From Fidelibacterota bacterium (GTDB lineage Bacteria > Fidelibacterota > Marinisomatia > Marinisomatales > JABMOV01): a DNA stretch of 60,402 nt. The notes under the pieces are model-generated. The model ran no database searches and was not told where the DNA came from. It saw only the letters and a program-made list of their open reading frames with translations. Both the position numbers and the translations under genes were made by a program. How positions within the stretch are numbered: position 1 is the first letter of the stretch; every line of letters starts with the position of its first letter. Of this stretch, positions 6,531-14,453 are shown piece after piece. The DNA is taken from assembly GCA_013203145.1 (NCBI GenBank), contig JABMOV010000166.1, positions 1 to 60,402 on the forward strand, written 5' to 3'.

Positions 6531-9529
6531 TTTGCACCTTCTTCCCATAAAATATCATCGTGACCCAAACAATGCTCTTCACTATCGTCTGGAGCTGGCG
6601 GGGGCTCAAGAGGTGGGTTTCCCGTATCATCAGATTTAAGTATGTTTTGTATCAATTCCTGACGAATGGTTTTATCGCGTGCCAATAAATCAGCATCTTT
6701 TTTGAGGCTAAAGTATTGTCTTCCATCAATCCATGTTTCTTCACACTTCGATTGTGTCGATAGCGGATGTCCGCTCCAAACCACAAAGTCAGCGTCTTTG
6801 CCTTCTTCCAATGATCCAACCCATTTATCGATTTTTAGTTGTTTTGCTGGATTGATTGTGACAGTATTTAAAGCATCAATTTCTGACATGCCACCATACT
6901 TTACGCCTTTTGCTGCTTCCAGATTCATGCGGCGAGCAAGTTCGTCTGAATCACTATTGAAGGAAACCAAAACACCGGCTTCCTGCATTAGCGCACCATT
7001 GTAAGGAATAGCATCAAACACTTCAAACTTGTATGCCCACCAATCCGTGAATGCTGATCCACCTGCTCCATGTTCAGCGATGCGCTCGGCGACTTTATAT
7101 CCTTCCAAAACGTGTTGGAATGTTCTGATAGTAAATCCAAAATCTTCCGCTACACGTGTGAGCATAAGTATTTCATCTTGCCGATATGAATGACAATGTA
7201 CCAGTCGTTCGCCTTCAAGAACTTCCACCAAGGCATCTAATTCTAAATCTTTTCTTGGAGGGATCAGCGTTTTCTGCCAATTTGAATTTTTATTATAAGC
7301 GCGCCAGTTTTTTTTGTAATCATTGGCACGTGTGAATGCATCCCTGAGAATTTGCTCTACACCCATGCGGGTTTGAGGATAACGCGTATTATAATCATCG
7401 CCCCAGTTGGATTGTTTCACATTCTCACCCAAAGCAAATTTGATTCCTTTCGGTGCACTTTTTAACAATAATCCCTGGGCATTTGAACCCCATCGTAGTT
7501 TTATCACCGCATTTTGCCCACCAATCACATTTGCGGAACCGTGCAAAATATTAATTGAGGTAAGTCCACCAGCTATTTCCCTGTAAATATTTATATCATC
7601 AGGATCAAGTACATCTTGAATACGCACCTCTGATGTGACACTTTGTGCGCCCTCATTAATAGAAGCCGCAGCGGAATGACTATGAGCATCAATAAGACCG
7701 GCAGTGATGTGCTTTCCGCTACCGTCAATTACCACAGCGCTGTTTCGTGGGATTTTAATATCACGGGCAATTTTGTTGATTTTACCTTCGACGATAAGCA
7801 TATCCCAATCTTTTAGGATTCCTTTAGGACCGGAGGTCCAAATGGTAGCGTCGTTGATCAAAACAGAATAGGGTTGGTCGGGAATTTGTTCAAATCCGTA
7901 TGCGCCTTCAGGATAAACAACTGAAAAATTGCTGGCAGATTCCTCAATAGTTTTTTTCTCTTCCGCTTCGATTGCAGTATAATTCGTTGCTATCCATGAG
8001 AATTCATCGTCATTAGAATGAACCACAGTACCTACCAATTTATCTTTTGAGAGCGTTCCGGTAAATCTGGTAATACCAGAAAAATCATAGGTATCCGTTT
8101 CAAGAACCCATGAAAGTCGATTACCATCCACATTTAGGTGTTTTAAATCGATGGCGGTTGTATCAAATGTGATTGTTCCGGTAGGACTGGAAGGTTCGCC
8201 TTTGAATTCTAATTGTCCAGTTAACTCATTAATTGAGAAATCCCATTTTCCAAGGAGGAGGATTTCCGGCGCCGGTTCAACATCAATTTTATCACCACGA
8301 ATCCAGATTGATCTAACGGGATTTGATTCATCGAAATAGTTTCCATCTACAACAACAAAATTGGCATGGTATCCAGATTTTATTTTTCCGTGCGTATTTG
8401 ATAATCCAAATCGGTTAGCAGGATTGGTAGTAAGTGCCGCCAGAGCATCATCTTCACTGAGACCACGACGAACAGCAGACGCTAGATTTTTGCGAAATTG
8501 TTTACGATCTTTTAATCCGTTGGATGTAAAGGCAATACGAACTCCCGCATTGATCAATTTTTGTGCATTATCTGGCGCCATATCCCAATGTTTTAGTTGC
8601 TCGGTTGTATACTGTATAGCGCGATATGGATTGGCAATGTCAGGTTTCCCGGGGAAATTAAGTGGGAGAACAATAAATGGATTAGCTTTTGCTATTTCTG
8701 AAAGTCGTCGATATTCAAATCCCGAACCAAGAAGCCAGAGATCTAGACCAAACTCTTGTGCAACGTCTATTGCCCGGGTTGCGGCTGTCTCTTGACCAGT
8801 CTTTATATAAAAGGGCACCTTATTTATCCGCGCCATAGCGAGTGTTTCTAAAGCCACATTTTCTTTTATAGATTCATTTTTATCAGGGTTATCCGAGTAA
8901 ATAGATTGAGATTTTCCATACCATTCAGCATCATATAGGGTTTGCCGCATAACAGCAATGGTTCCTAGTAAGGATCCGGGATACTCATCTGAATCCCATC
9001 CTCTGGTTTTAAAATCCATGACCTGACTTACAGATGATGCCGTAATTGAGGCATGATTGTCTAAATTGATTATAGAGGATTGTCCACGGAAAATTCCGTC
9101 ATTAGGTACTGCATGAATTTGGGTAAATCCAAGAGAATGAAGTTCTTTAACAACTTTATCATCAAAAGAATAATAATCGGAAGCCACCCATTCGGGGTGA
9201 ACCAAATCAATCCAATGAGAACGGGAAGAGCGTTTAGTGTCTTTGGTTTCGACTTCAAACCATCCATCTATGAATCCAGCGTAGACATCAGCACCATTCA
9301 TGTTCAGGATTGTGGCATCTTTTGGAATAGAGATTTTTGAACCAACTTCCTCAATAATACCATCCCTGATGGCAATAGATGCATTTGATAATGTTTGTCC
9401 CGGTTCAGTATGAACTGTGGCGTTTTGCAATACATATACCCGCGGATTAACATGCATAATATCGATCAACGGTTCTGTCTGACAGAATAGGAATCCATAA
9501 AAGGATACTAAGAAGATTGATTTTTTCAT
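6527..9529 (-). CDS. Two-domain secreted amidohydrolase
   Basis: A 1000-residue secreted protein (signal peptide MKKSIFLVSFYGFLFC) with two amidohydrolase domains. The first (about residues 30-415) ends with SGYHANFVVVDG but has YAGFIDGWFEVET where GLIDxHxH is expected, so its metal site looks lost. A beta-rich linker (about 420-550: LLGKWDFSINELTGQLEFKG) resembles a lipocalin-like insert. The second domain (about 555-1000) has an intact-looking site: GLIDAHSHS, LVHCHSYRQDE, FQHVLEGYK and SFNSDSDELARR, ending GSLEEGKDADFVVWSG. The catalytic centre is probably the C-terminal domain. The gene overlaps the next amidohydrolase by 4 bases; the two probably form one periplasmic complex acting on cyclic amides or peptides. 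Confidence 0.85.
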   Translation of the reverse strand: MKKSIFLVSFYGFLFCQTEPLIDIMHVNPRVYVLQNATVHTEPGQTLSNASIAIRDGIIEEVGSKISIPKDATILNMNGADVYAGFIDGWFEVETKDTKRSSRSHWIDLVHPEWVASDYYSFDDKVVKELHSLGFTQIHAVPNDGIFRGQSSIINLDNHASITASSVSQVMDFKTRGWDSDEYPGSLLGTIAVMRQTLYDAEWYGKSQSIYSDNPDKNESIKENVALETLAMARINKVPFYIKTGQETAATRAIDVAQEFGLDLWLLGSGFEYRRLSEIAKANPFIVLPLNFPGKPDIANPYRAIQYTTEQLKHWDMAPDNAQKLINAGVRIAFTSNGLKDRKQFRKNLASAVRRGLSEDDALAALTTNPANRFGLSNTHGKIKSGYHANFVVVDGNYFDESNPVRSIWIRGDKIDVEPAPEILLLGKWDFSINELTGQLEFKGEPSSPTGTITFDTTAIDLKHLNVDGNRLSWVLETDTYDFSGITRFTGTLSKDKLVGTVVHSNDDEFSWIATNYTAIEAEEKKTIEESASNFSVVYPEGAYGFEQIPDQPYSVLINDATIWTSGPKGILKDWDMLIVEGKINKIARDIKIPRNSAVVIDGSGKHITAGLIDAHSHSAAASINEGAQSVTSEVRIQDVLDPDDINIYREIAGGLTSINILHGSANVIGGQNAVIKLRWGSNAQGLLLKSAPKGIKFALGENVKQSNWGDDYNTRYPQTRMGVEQILRDAFTRANDYKKNWRAYNKNSNWQKTLIPPRKDLELDALVEVLEGERLVHCHSYRQDEILMLTRVAEDFGFTIRTFQHVLEGYKVAERIAEHGAGGSAFTDWWAYKFEVFDAIPYNGALMQEAGVLVSFNSDSDELARRMNLEAAKGVKYGGMSEIDALNTVTINPAKQLKIDKWVGSLEEGKDADFVVWSGHPLSTQSKCEETWIDGRQYFSLKKDADLLARDKTIRQELIQNILKSDDTGNPPLEPPPAPDDSEEHCLGHDDILWEEGAK

Positions 9530-9536
9530 AATACCT

Positions 9537-10349
9537 CTAAAAGTTGGGTCCTTTAAAATCTCTTTTCACAATTTCTGTTGTAATAAAATCGAAAGCGATA
9601 TCTATGGAATCCGTTATTTTGAATAGTTTTAGATCTTCAGCGCTTATAGTTCGCGCTTTGACCAAATAATCCCAGTTTACAACATTGTTCCAAAAATCTT
9701 CGCCAAAGAGAATAATAGGTATTCGTTTTGAAATCTTTTTTGTCTGGATCAGCGTTAATATTTCCATGAGCTCATCTAATGTACCAAATCCACCGGGGAA
9801 TGCCACCAGAGCCTTTGCCAAATACGCCATCCAAAATTTCCGCATAAAAAAGTAATGAAATTGAATATCCAGATCATTTGTTATGTAAGGATTGCTTGAT
9901 GGTTCGAAGGGCAGGGTAATATTCATTCCTATAGATAATCCTTTAGCTTCGCTAGCGCCACGATTTGCAGCCTGCATGATTCCAGGACCACCACCGCTGG
10001 TTATGATATAGCGATGTTCTGAGTTTTTTAATTTTTTACTCCAGCGTGTTAATCGATCTGCTAATTGTCTTGCTGCATCGTAATATCGGCTGTTTTCTAA
10101 ATCTAACTCCAGAGTTTCTTTTTCATCATGTGAAATATCAGCTGGTGCTGAATCAATATTTGCTTGAGATTCCTCTGGCGATAAAATTCGAGCTGAGCCA
10201 AAGAAAACAATTGTATCACTAATTTTATTTTTTGCTAATCGAAGTTTAGGACCCAGATACTCCGATTGAATCCTCAGGGATCTTGCTTCTGTATCAGTAA
10301 GGAAGTCTTCATCCAAAAAAAATTCTTTTGATTTTGCTTTATCACTCAT
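9537..10349 (-). CDS. LOG-family Rossmann-fold protein (TIGR00730-like)
   Basis: Cytoplasmic protein of 270 residues with the two LOG signatures: GGGPGIMQAANRGA (nucleotide binding) and PGGFGTLDELME (PGGxGTxxE catalytic motif). Family members are phosphoribohydrolases that release a base from nucleoside 5'-monophosphates, originally described for cytokinin activation and often misnamed lysine decarboxylases. The N-terminal 45 residues, including FLDEDFLTDTEARSLRIQSE, extend beyond the core, as in the longer bacterial subgroup. It is encoded just upstream of the amidohydrolase pair (7 bases), so it probably heads that operon. Physiological substrate unknown. Confidence 0.88.
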   Translation of the reverse strand: MSDKAKSKEFFLDEDFLTDTEARSLRIQSEYLGPKLRLAKNKISDTIVFFGSARILSPEESQANIDSAPADISHDEKETLELDLENSRYYDAARQLADRLTRWSKKLKNSEHRYIITSGGGPGIMQAANRGASEAKGLSIGMNITLPFEPSSNPYITNDLDIQFHYFFMRKFWMAYLAKALVAFPGGFGTLDELMEILTLIQTKKISKRIPIILFGEDFWNNVVNWDYLVKARTISAEDLKLFKITDSIDIAFDFITTEIVKRDFKGPNF

Positions 10350-10542
10350 TAAACGTTCTCCGCGTAAAAATCCAAGTTACACTTTTTATAGCCGAGAGGA
10401 AATAGAATAAGTAAGTGGATAAGGAGAATATTGGGAGATTGGGGAATTGCTATTCTCTTGAGCTTTTGAGCAGGGGAATGGTGGAGTAGTACGTGATTGA
10501 GTTTCACTAATCGATGGTCAGTTTTCGACATTCATACTTCAA

Positions 10543-13500
10543 TTATCCTTGTTCAACAATTCTAATTTCTTCATCTGTTAAACCATAGAGATCATAAACC
10601 ATTTTGTCTATTTCTTTGTCGGTTTGGTCAATTTGTTTTTTGAGTTCTTGGGCTTTGCCTTTTTGCGCGTTGAAGTATTGCATCCATTCGGATTGTTCTG
10701 CTAAGGGCAAGGGACTGAAGTCCCTTGTTGTGGTTTTTGCTACAATTTTTCTGGCTTTTCCCAGTTCCTTTAAAAATTCACCAAATTCCAATTCATGCCA
10801 GTTTTGGAGCTTTTTGCTGAGTTTCTCTAGGTCGAATTTGGATTGGAGGAGATTTGAAAATTGTGCAACCATTTTTGAATAATTTTCTATGTATAAAGCA
10901 ATATTGAAAGAATATAATCCAATATTTGATTGTACCTTCTTTCTTACCAATGGAATCTTGAGTTGCTTAATATCCGTCAGTAATATCTGAGGAAAAGCTT
11001 GTTCATTTGTAATCATTTTCTGTCTGACAATGTATGTTAGAAATTTTGAGTTTAACAATGCCAATAAATAGTCCAACCTAACTCTATCATCTTTATTAGA
11101 ACATGAGTACAATGTGCTTTTGGTCAGAGCAGGTTTAGGAAGCATTACACAACACAAAAAATCTCCAGTTCTTCGAATTAAAATTCGAGGGGCAATAGAA
11201 TGTTTTTCAATTTTTTTTGTTCCCCCTACAATAGTCAATTCGCTATAGTCACAATAGTATTTATCCTTAATGAAATATTTATCTATGCAATTCCCAAGTA
11301 GGAATATATTTGGATTGTATACTTTCTCTTTCTGAATAAAATTGCTACGATTCTTAACTACCATACCTTTAAATAAATTACATAAATCTGTCAATATTGG
11401 AAAATCTAGTGTCTCATATTTTAAAGTGATAGAATTACTATTGTTTAGCTGTTCTCGGATTACTTTGTTTTTATTCATATATAGCTCTTCAAATTGAATT
11501 GATGAGCATTTATTTTTTATAAATTCAAAAATCATACTTCCAGTTGTAGCATCTTCAAAAACCCATTCTTCAAAATAAAGAGCTTTATTTATTTTACCGT
11601 GTAAAAGCAACTCATCAACACAATCTGAATAACTTCTAGTTTTTAGAAATCCTTCAGGAACAATGAATGATACAATACCGTCTGATTTTATTAAGTTGCA
11701 TGATTTTTCATTAAACAACGTGTATAAATTTTTTGAGTATGCTTTTTTAATACTTTTATATTTATTTATATAGAAATCAAGCCAAATTATGTTAGTATTA
11801 TTTTTGGTCATATTCAAATACGGTGGATTTCCAATCACCACATCAAAACCGCCTTTGTATTCCGAACGGAAAGCATATTCATAATCGCAACACATACCAT
11901 CTATTTCTGCGACAAGGGAGTTAACTCCCTTGTCGTCGATTACGGGCGGCAACTTGTGCTTGTCCCGGTTGGTCTGGATATAGCCTACAGCATTTCTTAA
12001 TTGTTCTTCGCAACCAATCTCTTTGCAACCAAATTTCTGTGTCCATAGGTGAACATTTTTATCTTTTTCTGCTATAAGAGGTGTTTGGGCAAGGGGCTTA
12101 AGCCCCTTGTCGCCGGAAAACTCTTTATCTTGATCTTTGATTTTATGATACGCTCGGGAAGTCTTTCCTTTTATTTTTTGCATTATTTTCGGGACTTCGT
12201 CTATTTCACACACCAGCAGTAGATGTATATGGTCCCCACAAATATTGTACGCTAAAACATTCAACTTGTCTTCTTTGACAATTCCTGAGATAACTTTTGT
12301 TATCAGCAATTCATCTTCTGCATTTAACCAAATAGGTTCGGCATCTGGTCTTAACCCGTCATCACGTTTTTCACGCACTTTATAATCAACCATCCTCTGG
12401 GATGTACGAGAATCATGCGTAGCGGTCGTTACATGAAAAGCCGTTTTGCTTTTTTCAAGGAATATCCCTGGGAACTCTTTTTTCCAGTTAAATGCTTTTT
12501 CTCCCGCAACTTCAGGATCATCTATCAAAGAGTTCCCACATTTGATGTTATTGCTCAAGGATGTAAGTTTTCTGCCACGTTGTGCAGTTCGCAACCAAAG
12601 GGAAAGTTTAGCAATATCTACACTTTCTTCATTTATATCAACACCATAAATGTTTTGTTCAAGGATATGATTACTTACATCCTGGAATACAATACTAATT
12701 CCCAATAGTTGGGCATGGAGTTCATCAATGTAGGAATGTTCCTTGATGAGAAATTCTAAAGCCTGGTTGAGGAAAGCACCGCTACCGCAAGCAGGATCGC
12801 AAATTGTAATATTGAGTAACCACTTTCTATACTCATTTAATGTAGTATCTAATTTTTTAATAGTATTCTTTTTTCGGTTTTTTCTCCCTTTTGTATACTC
12901 TTCATCTATTATTCCGAATTCAGTTTTCTTTTCGTCACAAAGTTTGCCTATTGTATTATCTACAATATATTTAGTGATGTATTTTGGTGTATAAAAAATG
13001 CCGTCTTTTTTACGTTTGGTTTTACTCTTTTCAATCTCCTGACCTTCTAATCGGGCTGTTATATTTTCAATTTCATTTAATGAATTTTCGAAAATGTGCC
13101 CCAGAATGTTAACATCTACTTCGCTTTGAAAATCATAAGAAGTCATTTTTAATACATGTGGTTTTAGTACATTATCATCAACAAGAGTCTTTACAACAAG
13201 GGTTCCCGTTCTAACAAGGGACTTAAGTCCCTTGTTAAGTCCCTCGTTGTGAAAGTCAGCATCCAATACTTCATCCGGAAGAAACAAACCACCATTATAG
13301 GCAAATATATCATCTTGGCGTGTTTTCCCTATTCTTCCAATATTGATATAATCGAAGTACTGTTTAAAAATTTCGTATAAGGGTTTATAGGCATCTTCTT
13401 CTTGCAGTAAATCAAAACGTTTTACCATTCGGCTAATGGAGTTTGGTGGCAATAATCCACTATCCTCTGCAAAGAAGATGAAAAGAAATCTATCGAGCAA

Positions 13501-14190
13501 TTTTTGTGTTTTCTTAAATAATAAAAGTTTATCGTGATCGGGACTATTTTTTACAATGTTTTGCCAAAGTTCTGTTTTAAACGTTGAGTAATCCTTATAA
13601 AGTTGTTTGGTAATATTGTCCTCTACCAGTATACTTTCTTTTTTTACTTTTTGCGGTATCCCTCCAAGTAGATTGTCCACCTGTAAGCATAACCAGAGTA
13701 TTTCAAATTCATCTTTGGTAAGGATAAATAAATTGAATTCGATGTGCTCTACGGCATTATGAATGAAAAAACGAAGTTTTTCAAAATTGGAGGTTATAAC
13801 ATAGGTGCAATCTGTATGATTATTTTTATAATCAAATGCCTGCTTATTGATTTTATCTAAATCTTTGGTATCAGTCCCTTTTAATTCAATGACAGCGAGA
13901 GCTTTATCATTCTGTAAAATTGCGCCATCAGCTTTTTTTGCGCCAGTTTCGTTTGTATATTCTGTTGTCAGATTAAAATTGGGATTTGGATTTAGTGTAT
14001 ATCCCAAAATATTTACAAACAATTCACGTAAAAACCCCTCTTGAAACTGTTCCTCTTTTGCATCCTTGATATTTTGTTGAATTTCAGGATTATGGAAATA
14101 CTGAGTAAACGTATTATAGGCATCTTCTACAACTTTTTTATTCTGATTATTGAGGTATTTATTGAGTACTGATTTTTGAAATAGGGGCAT
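10543..14190 (-). CDS. Type IIG restriction-modification enzyme with inserted HUH transposase-like domain
   Basis: A 1215-residue Eco57I-like fusion. A PD-(D/E)xK nuclease lies near residues 88-110 (KKADGAI...LAVIELKGTD). The N6-adenine methyltransferase has motif I DPACGSGAFLNQAL near residue 465 and motif IV GNPPYLNM near residue 787. A TaqI-like specificity region follows (about 880-1130; IAPRILIRRTGD, LLALLNSKFLTYIVRQK). Between motifs I and IV, after FNWKKEFPGIF, about 195 extra residues (about 583-780) form a REP-associated tyrosine transposase-like HUH domain: FHVTTATHDSR, the HUH motif GDHIHLLL near residue 650, and AVGYIQTNRDKH with the candidate nucleophilic Tyr near 737. Then GGFDVVIGNPPY resumes the methyltransferase. 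The frame is open throughout, and four REP-like palindromes lie inside it. No separate specificity or defence genes are nearby. Confidence 0.85.
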   Translation of the reverse strand: MPLFQKSVLNKYLNNQNKKVVEDAYNTFTQYFHNPEIQQNIKDAKEEQFQEGFLRELFVNILGYTLNPNPNFNLTTEYTNETGAKKADGAILQNDKALAVIELKGTDTKDLDKINKQAFDYKNNHTDCTYVITSNFEKLRFFIHNAVEHIEFNLFILTKDEFEILWLCLQVDNLLGGIPQKVKKESILVEDNITKQLYKDYSTFKTELWQNIVKNSPDHDKLLLFKKTQKLLDRFLFIFFAEDSGLLPPNSISRMVKRFDLLQEEDAYKPLYEIFKQYFDYINIGRIGKTRQDDIFAYNGGLFLPDEVLDADFHNEGLNKGLKSLVRTGTLVVKTLVDDNVLKPHVLKMTSYDFQSEVDVNILGHIFENSLNEIENITARLEGQEIEKSKTKRKKDGIFYTPKYITKYIVDNTIGKLCDEKKTEFGIIDEEYTKGRKNRKKNTIKKLDTTLNEYRKWLLNITICDPACGSGAFLNQALEFLIKEHSYIDELHAQLLGISIVFQDVSNHILEQNIYGVDINEESVDIAKLSLWLRTAQRGRKLTSLSNNIKCGNSLIDDPEVAGEKAFNWKKEFPGIFLEKSKTAFHVTTATHDSRTSQRMVDYKVREKRDDGLRPDAEPIWLNAEDELLITKVISGIVKEDKLNVLAYNICGDHIHLLLVCEIDEVPKIMQKIKGKTSRAYHKIKDQDKEFSGDKGLKPLAQTPLIAEKDKNVHLWTQKFGCKEIGCEEQLRNAVGYIQTNRDKHKLPPVIDDKGVNSLVAEIDGMCCDYEYAFRSEYKGGFDVVIGNPPYLNMTKNNTNIIWLDFYINKYKSIKKAYSKNLYTLFNEKSCNLIKSDGIVSFIVPEGFLKTRSYSDCVDELLLHGKINKALYFEEWVFEDATTGSMIFEFIKNKCSSIQFEELYMNKNKVIREQLNNSNSITLKYETLDFPILTDLCNLFKGMVVKNRSNFIQKEKVYNPNIFLLGNCIDKYFIKDKYYCDYSELTIVGGTKKIEKHSIAPRILIRRTGDFLCCVMLPKPALTKSTLYSCSNKDDRVRLDYLLALLNSKFLTYIVRQKMITNEQAFPQILLTDIKQLKIPLVRKKVQSNIGLYSFNIALYIENYSKMVAQFSNLLQSKFDLEKLSKKLQNWHELEFGEFLKELGKARKIVAKTTTRDFSPLPLAEQSEWMQYFNAQKGKAQELKKQIDQTDKEIDKMVYDLYGLTDEEIRIVEQG
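10708..10727. repeat. REP-like palindrome a, inside the type IIG gene
   Basis: CAAGGGACT-GA-AGTCCCTTG: perfect 9-base arms with a 2-base centre. Read in frame on the minus strand it encodes part of TTTRDFSPLPLA near the C-terminus of the restriction enzyme. Confidence 0.75.
11910..11935. repeat. REP-like palindrome b, perfect 26 bases
   Basis: A perfect palindrome with 13-base arm CGACAAGGGAGTT followed by its exact complement. In frame it encodes DDKGVNSLVAE, between the catalytic Tyr helix and motif IV of the methyltransferase. Confidence 0.85.
12090..12109. repeat. REP-like palindrome c, perfect 20 bases
   Basis: A perfect palindrome with 10-base arm CAAGGGGCTT, extendable by a G-T wobble and a G-C pair on each side. 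In frame it encodes GDKGLKPLAQ, inside the HUH domain between the HIH motif and the Tyr. Confidence 0.8.
13212..13237. repeat. REP-like palindrome d, perfect 26 bases, with a half copy
   Basis: A perfect palindrome with 13-base arm TAACAAGGGACTT, followed at once by a diverged half copy AAGTCCCTCGTTG (13237-13249). In frame it encodes part of NEGLNKGLKSLVRTG in the region between nuclease and methyltransferase. Confidence 0.85.
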
Positions 14191-14407
14191 AAGGGATTTT
14201 AATTATTTTCGCTTTTATACATTGACATATAGTGTCTCAATAAACCGAATAATTGGGTTTACCATGGATATTAACCGATATATCACACAATATCCTCATT
14301 ATTAATATTTTAACTAGTCACCTAATCCATCTTATTAAAGACTCTGACAATCTATCTCTAATATTTGTCAATGTTCAATGAAGAAATATTTTACCTACTG
14401 TAAACAA
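14191..14407. other. AT-rich intergenic upstream of the type IIG gene
   Basis: No gene is seen. It holds GTCTCAATAAA (14234-14244), the same 11-mer that follows the inverted repeat at 3228, next to an imperfect hairpin AAACCGAATAATTGGGTTT. It presumably contains the promoter of the minus-strand restriction gene. Confidence 0.4.
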
Positions 14408-14431
14408 AAAACCCCGCCGAAGCGGGGTTTT
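14408..14431 (-). terminator. Rho-independent terminator after the 14454-15485 gene
   Basis: Arms AAACCCCGC and GCGGGGTTT around a 4-base loop, followed on the minus strand by a T-rich run. It lies 23 bases beyond the stop codon of the secreted protein. Confidence 0.9.
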
Positions 14432-14453
14432 ATAGAAGTCGGGATTACACCAT

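Larger units (their letters stand above)
11850..12445 (-). mobile_element. HUH/Y1 REP-associated transposase-like domain nested in the type IIG gene
   Basis: This part of the coding sequence encodes the Y1 transposase-like (TnpA_REP/RAYT) domain of the restriction enzyme. It has the N-terminal strand FHVTTATHDSR, the metal-binding HIH within NICGDHIHLLLVCEI, the VPKIMQKIKGKTSRAYHKI helix, HLWTQKFGCKEI, and the Tyr-bearing helix EEQLRNAVGYIQTNRDKHKL. All the residues needed for single-strand cleavage appear present. Boundaries are approximate, inferred from where normal type IIG sequence stops and resumes. Palindromes b and c lie within it. Confidence 0.75.

Noticed and set aside
10349..10531. 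60-residue minus-strand ORF between the LOG gene and the type IIG gene
   Set aside because: No Shine-Dalgarno, no recognisable sequence, and composition unlike neighbouring proteins. The region is treated as intergenic.
10708..13237. CRISPR array from the repeated motifs in the restriction gene
   Set aside because: The repeats are palindromic, few, irregularly spaced (about 0.15 to 1.2 kb) and lie in a continuous coding frame; there are no spacers or cas genes.
10543..14190. BREX PglX as identity of the large methyltransferase
   Set aside because: The N-terminal PD-(D/E)xK nuclease and TaqI-like C-terminus point to type IIG, and no other BREX genes are nearby.
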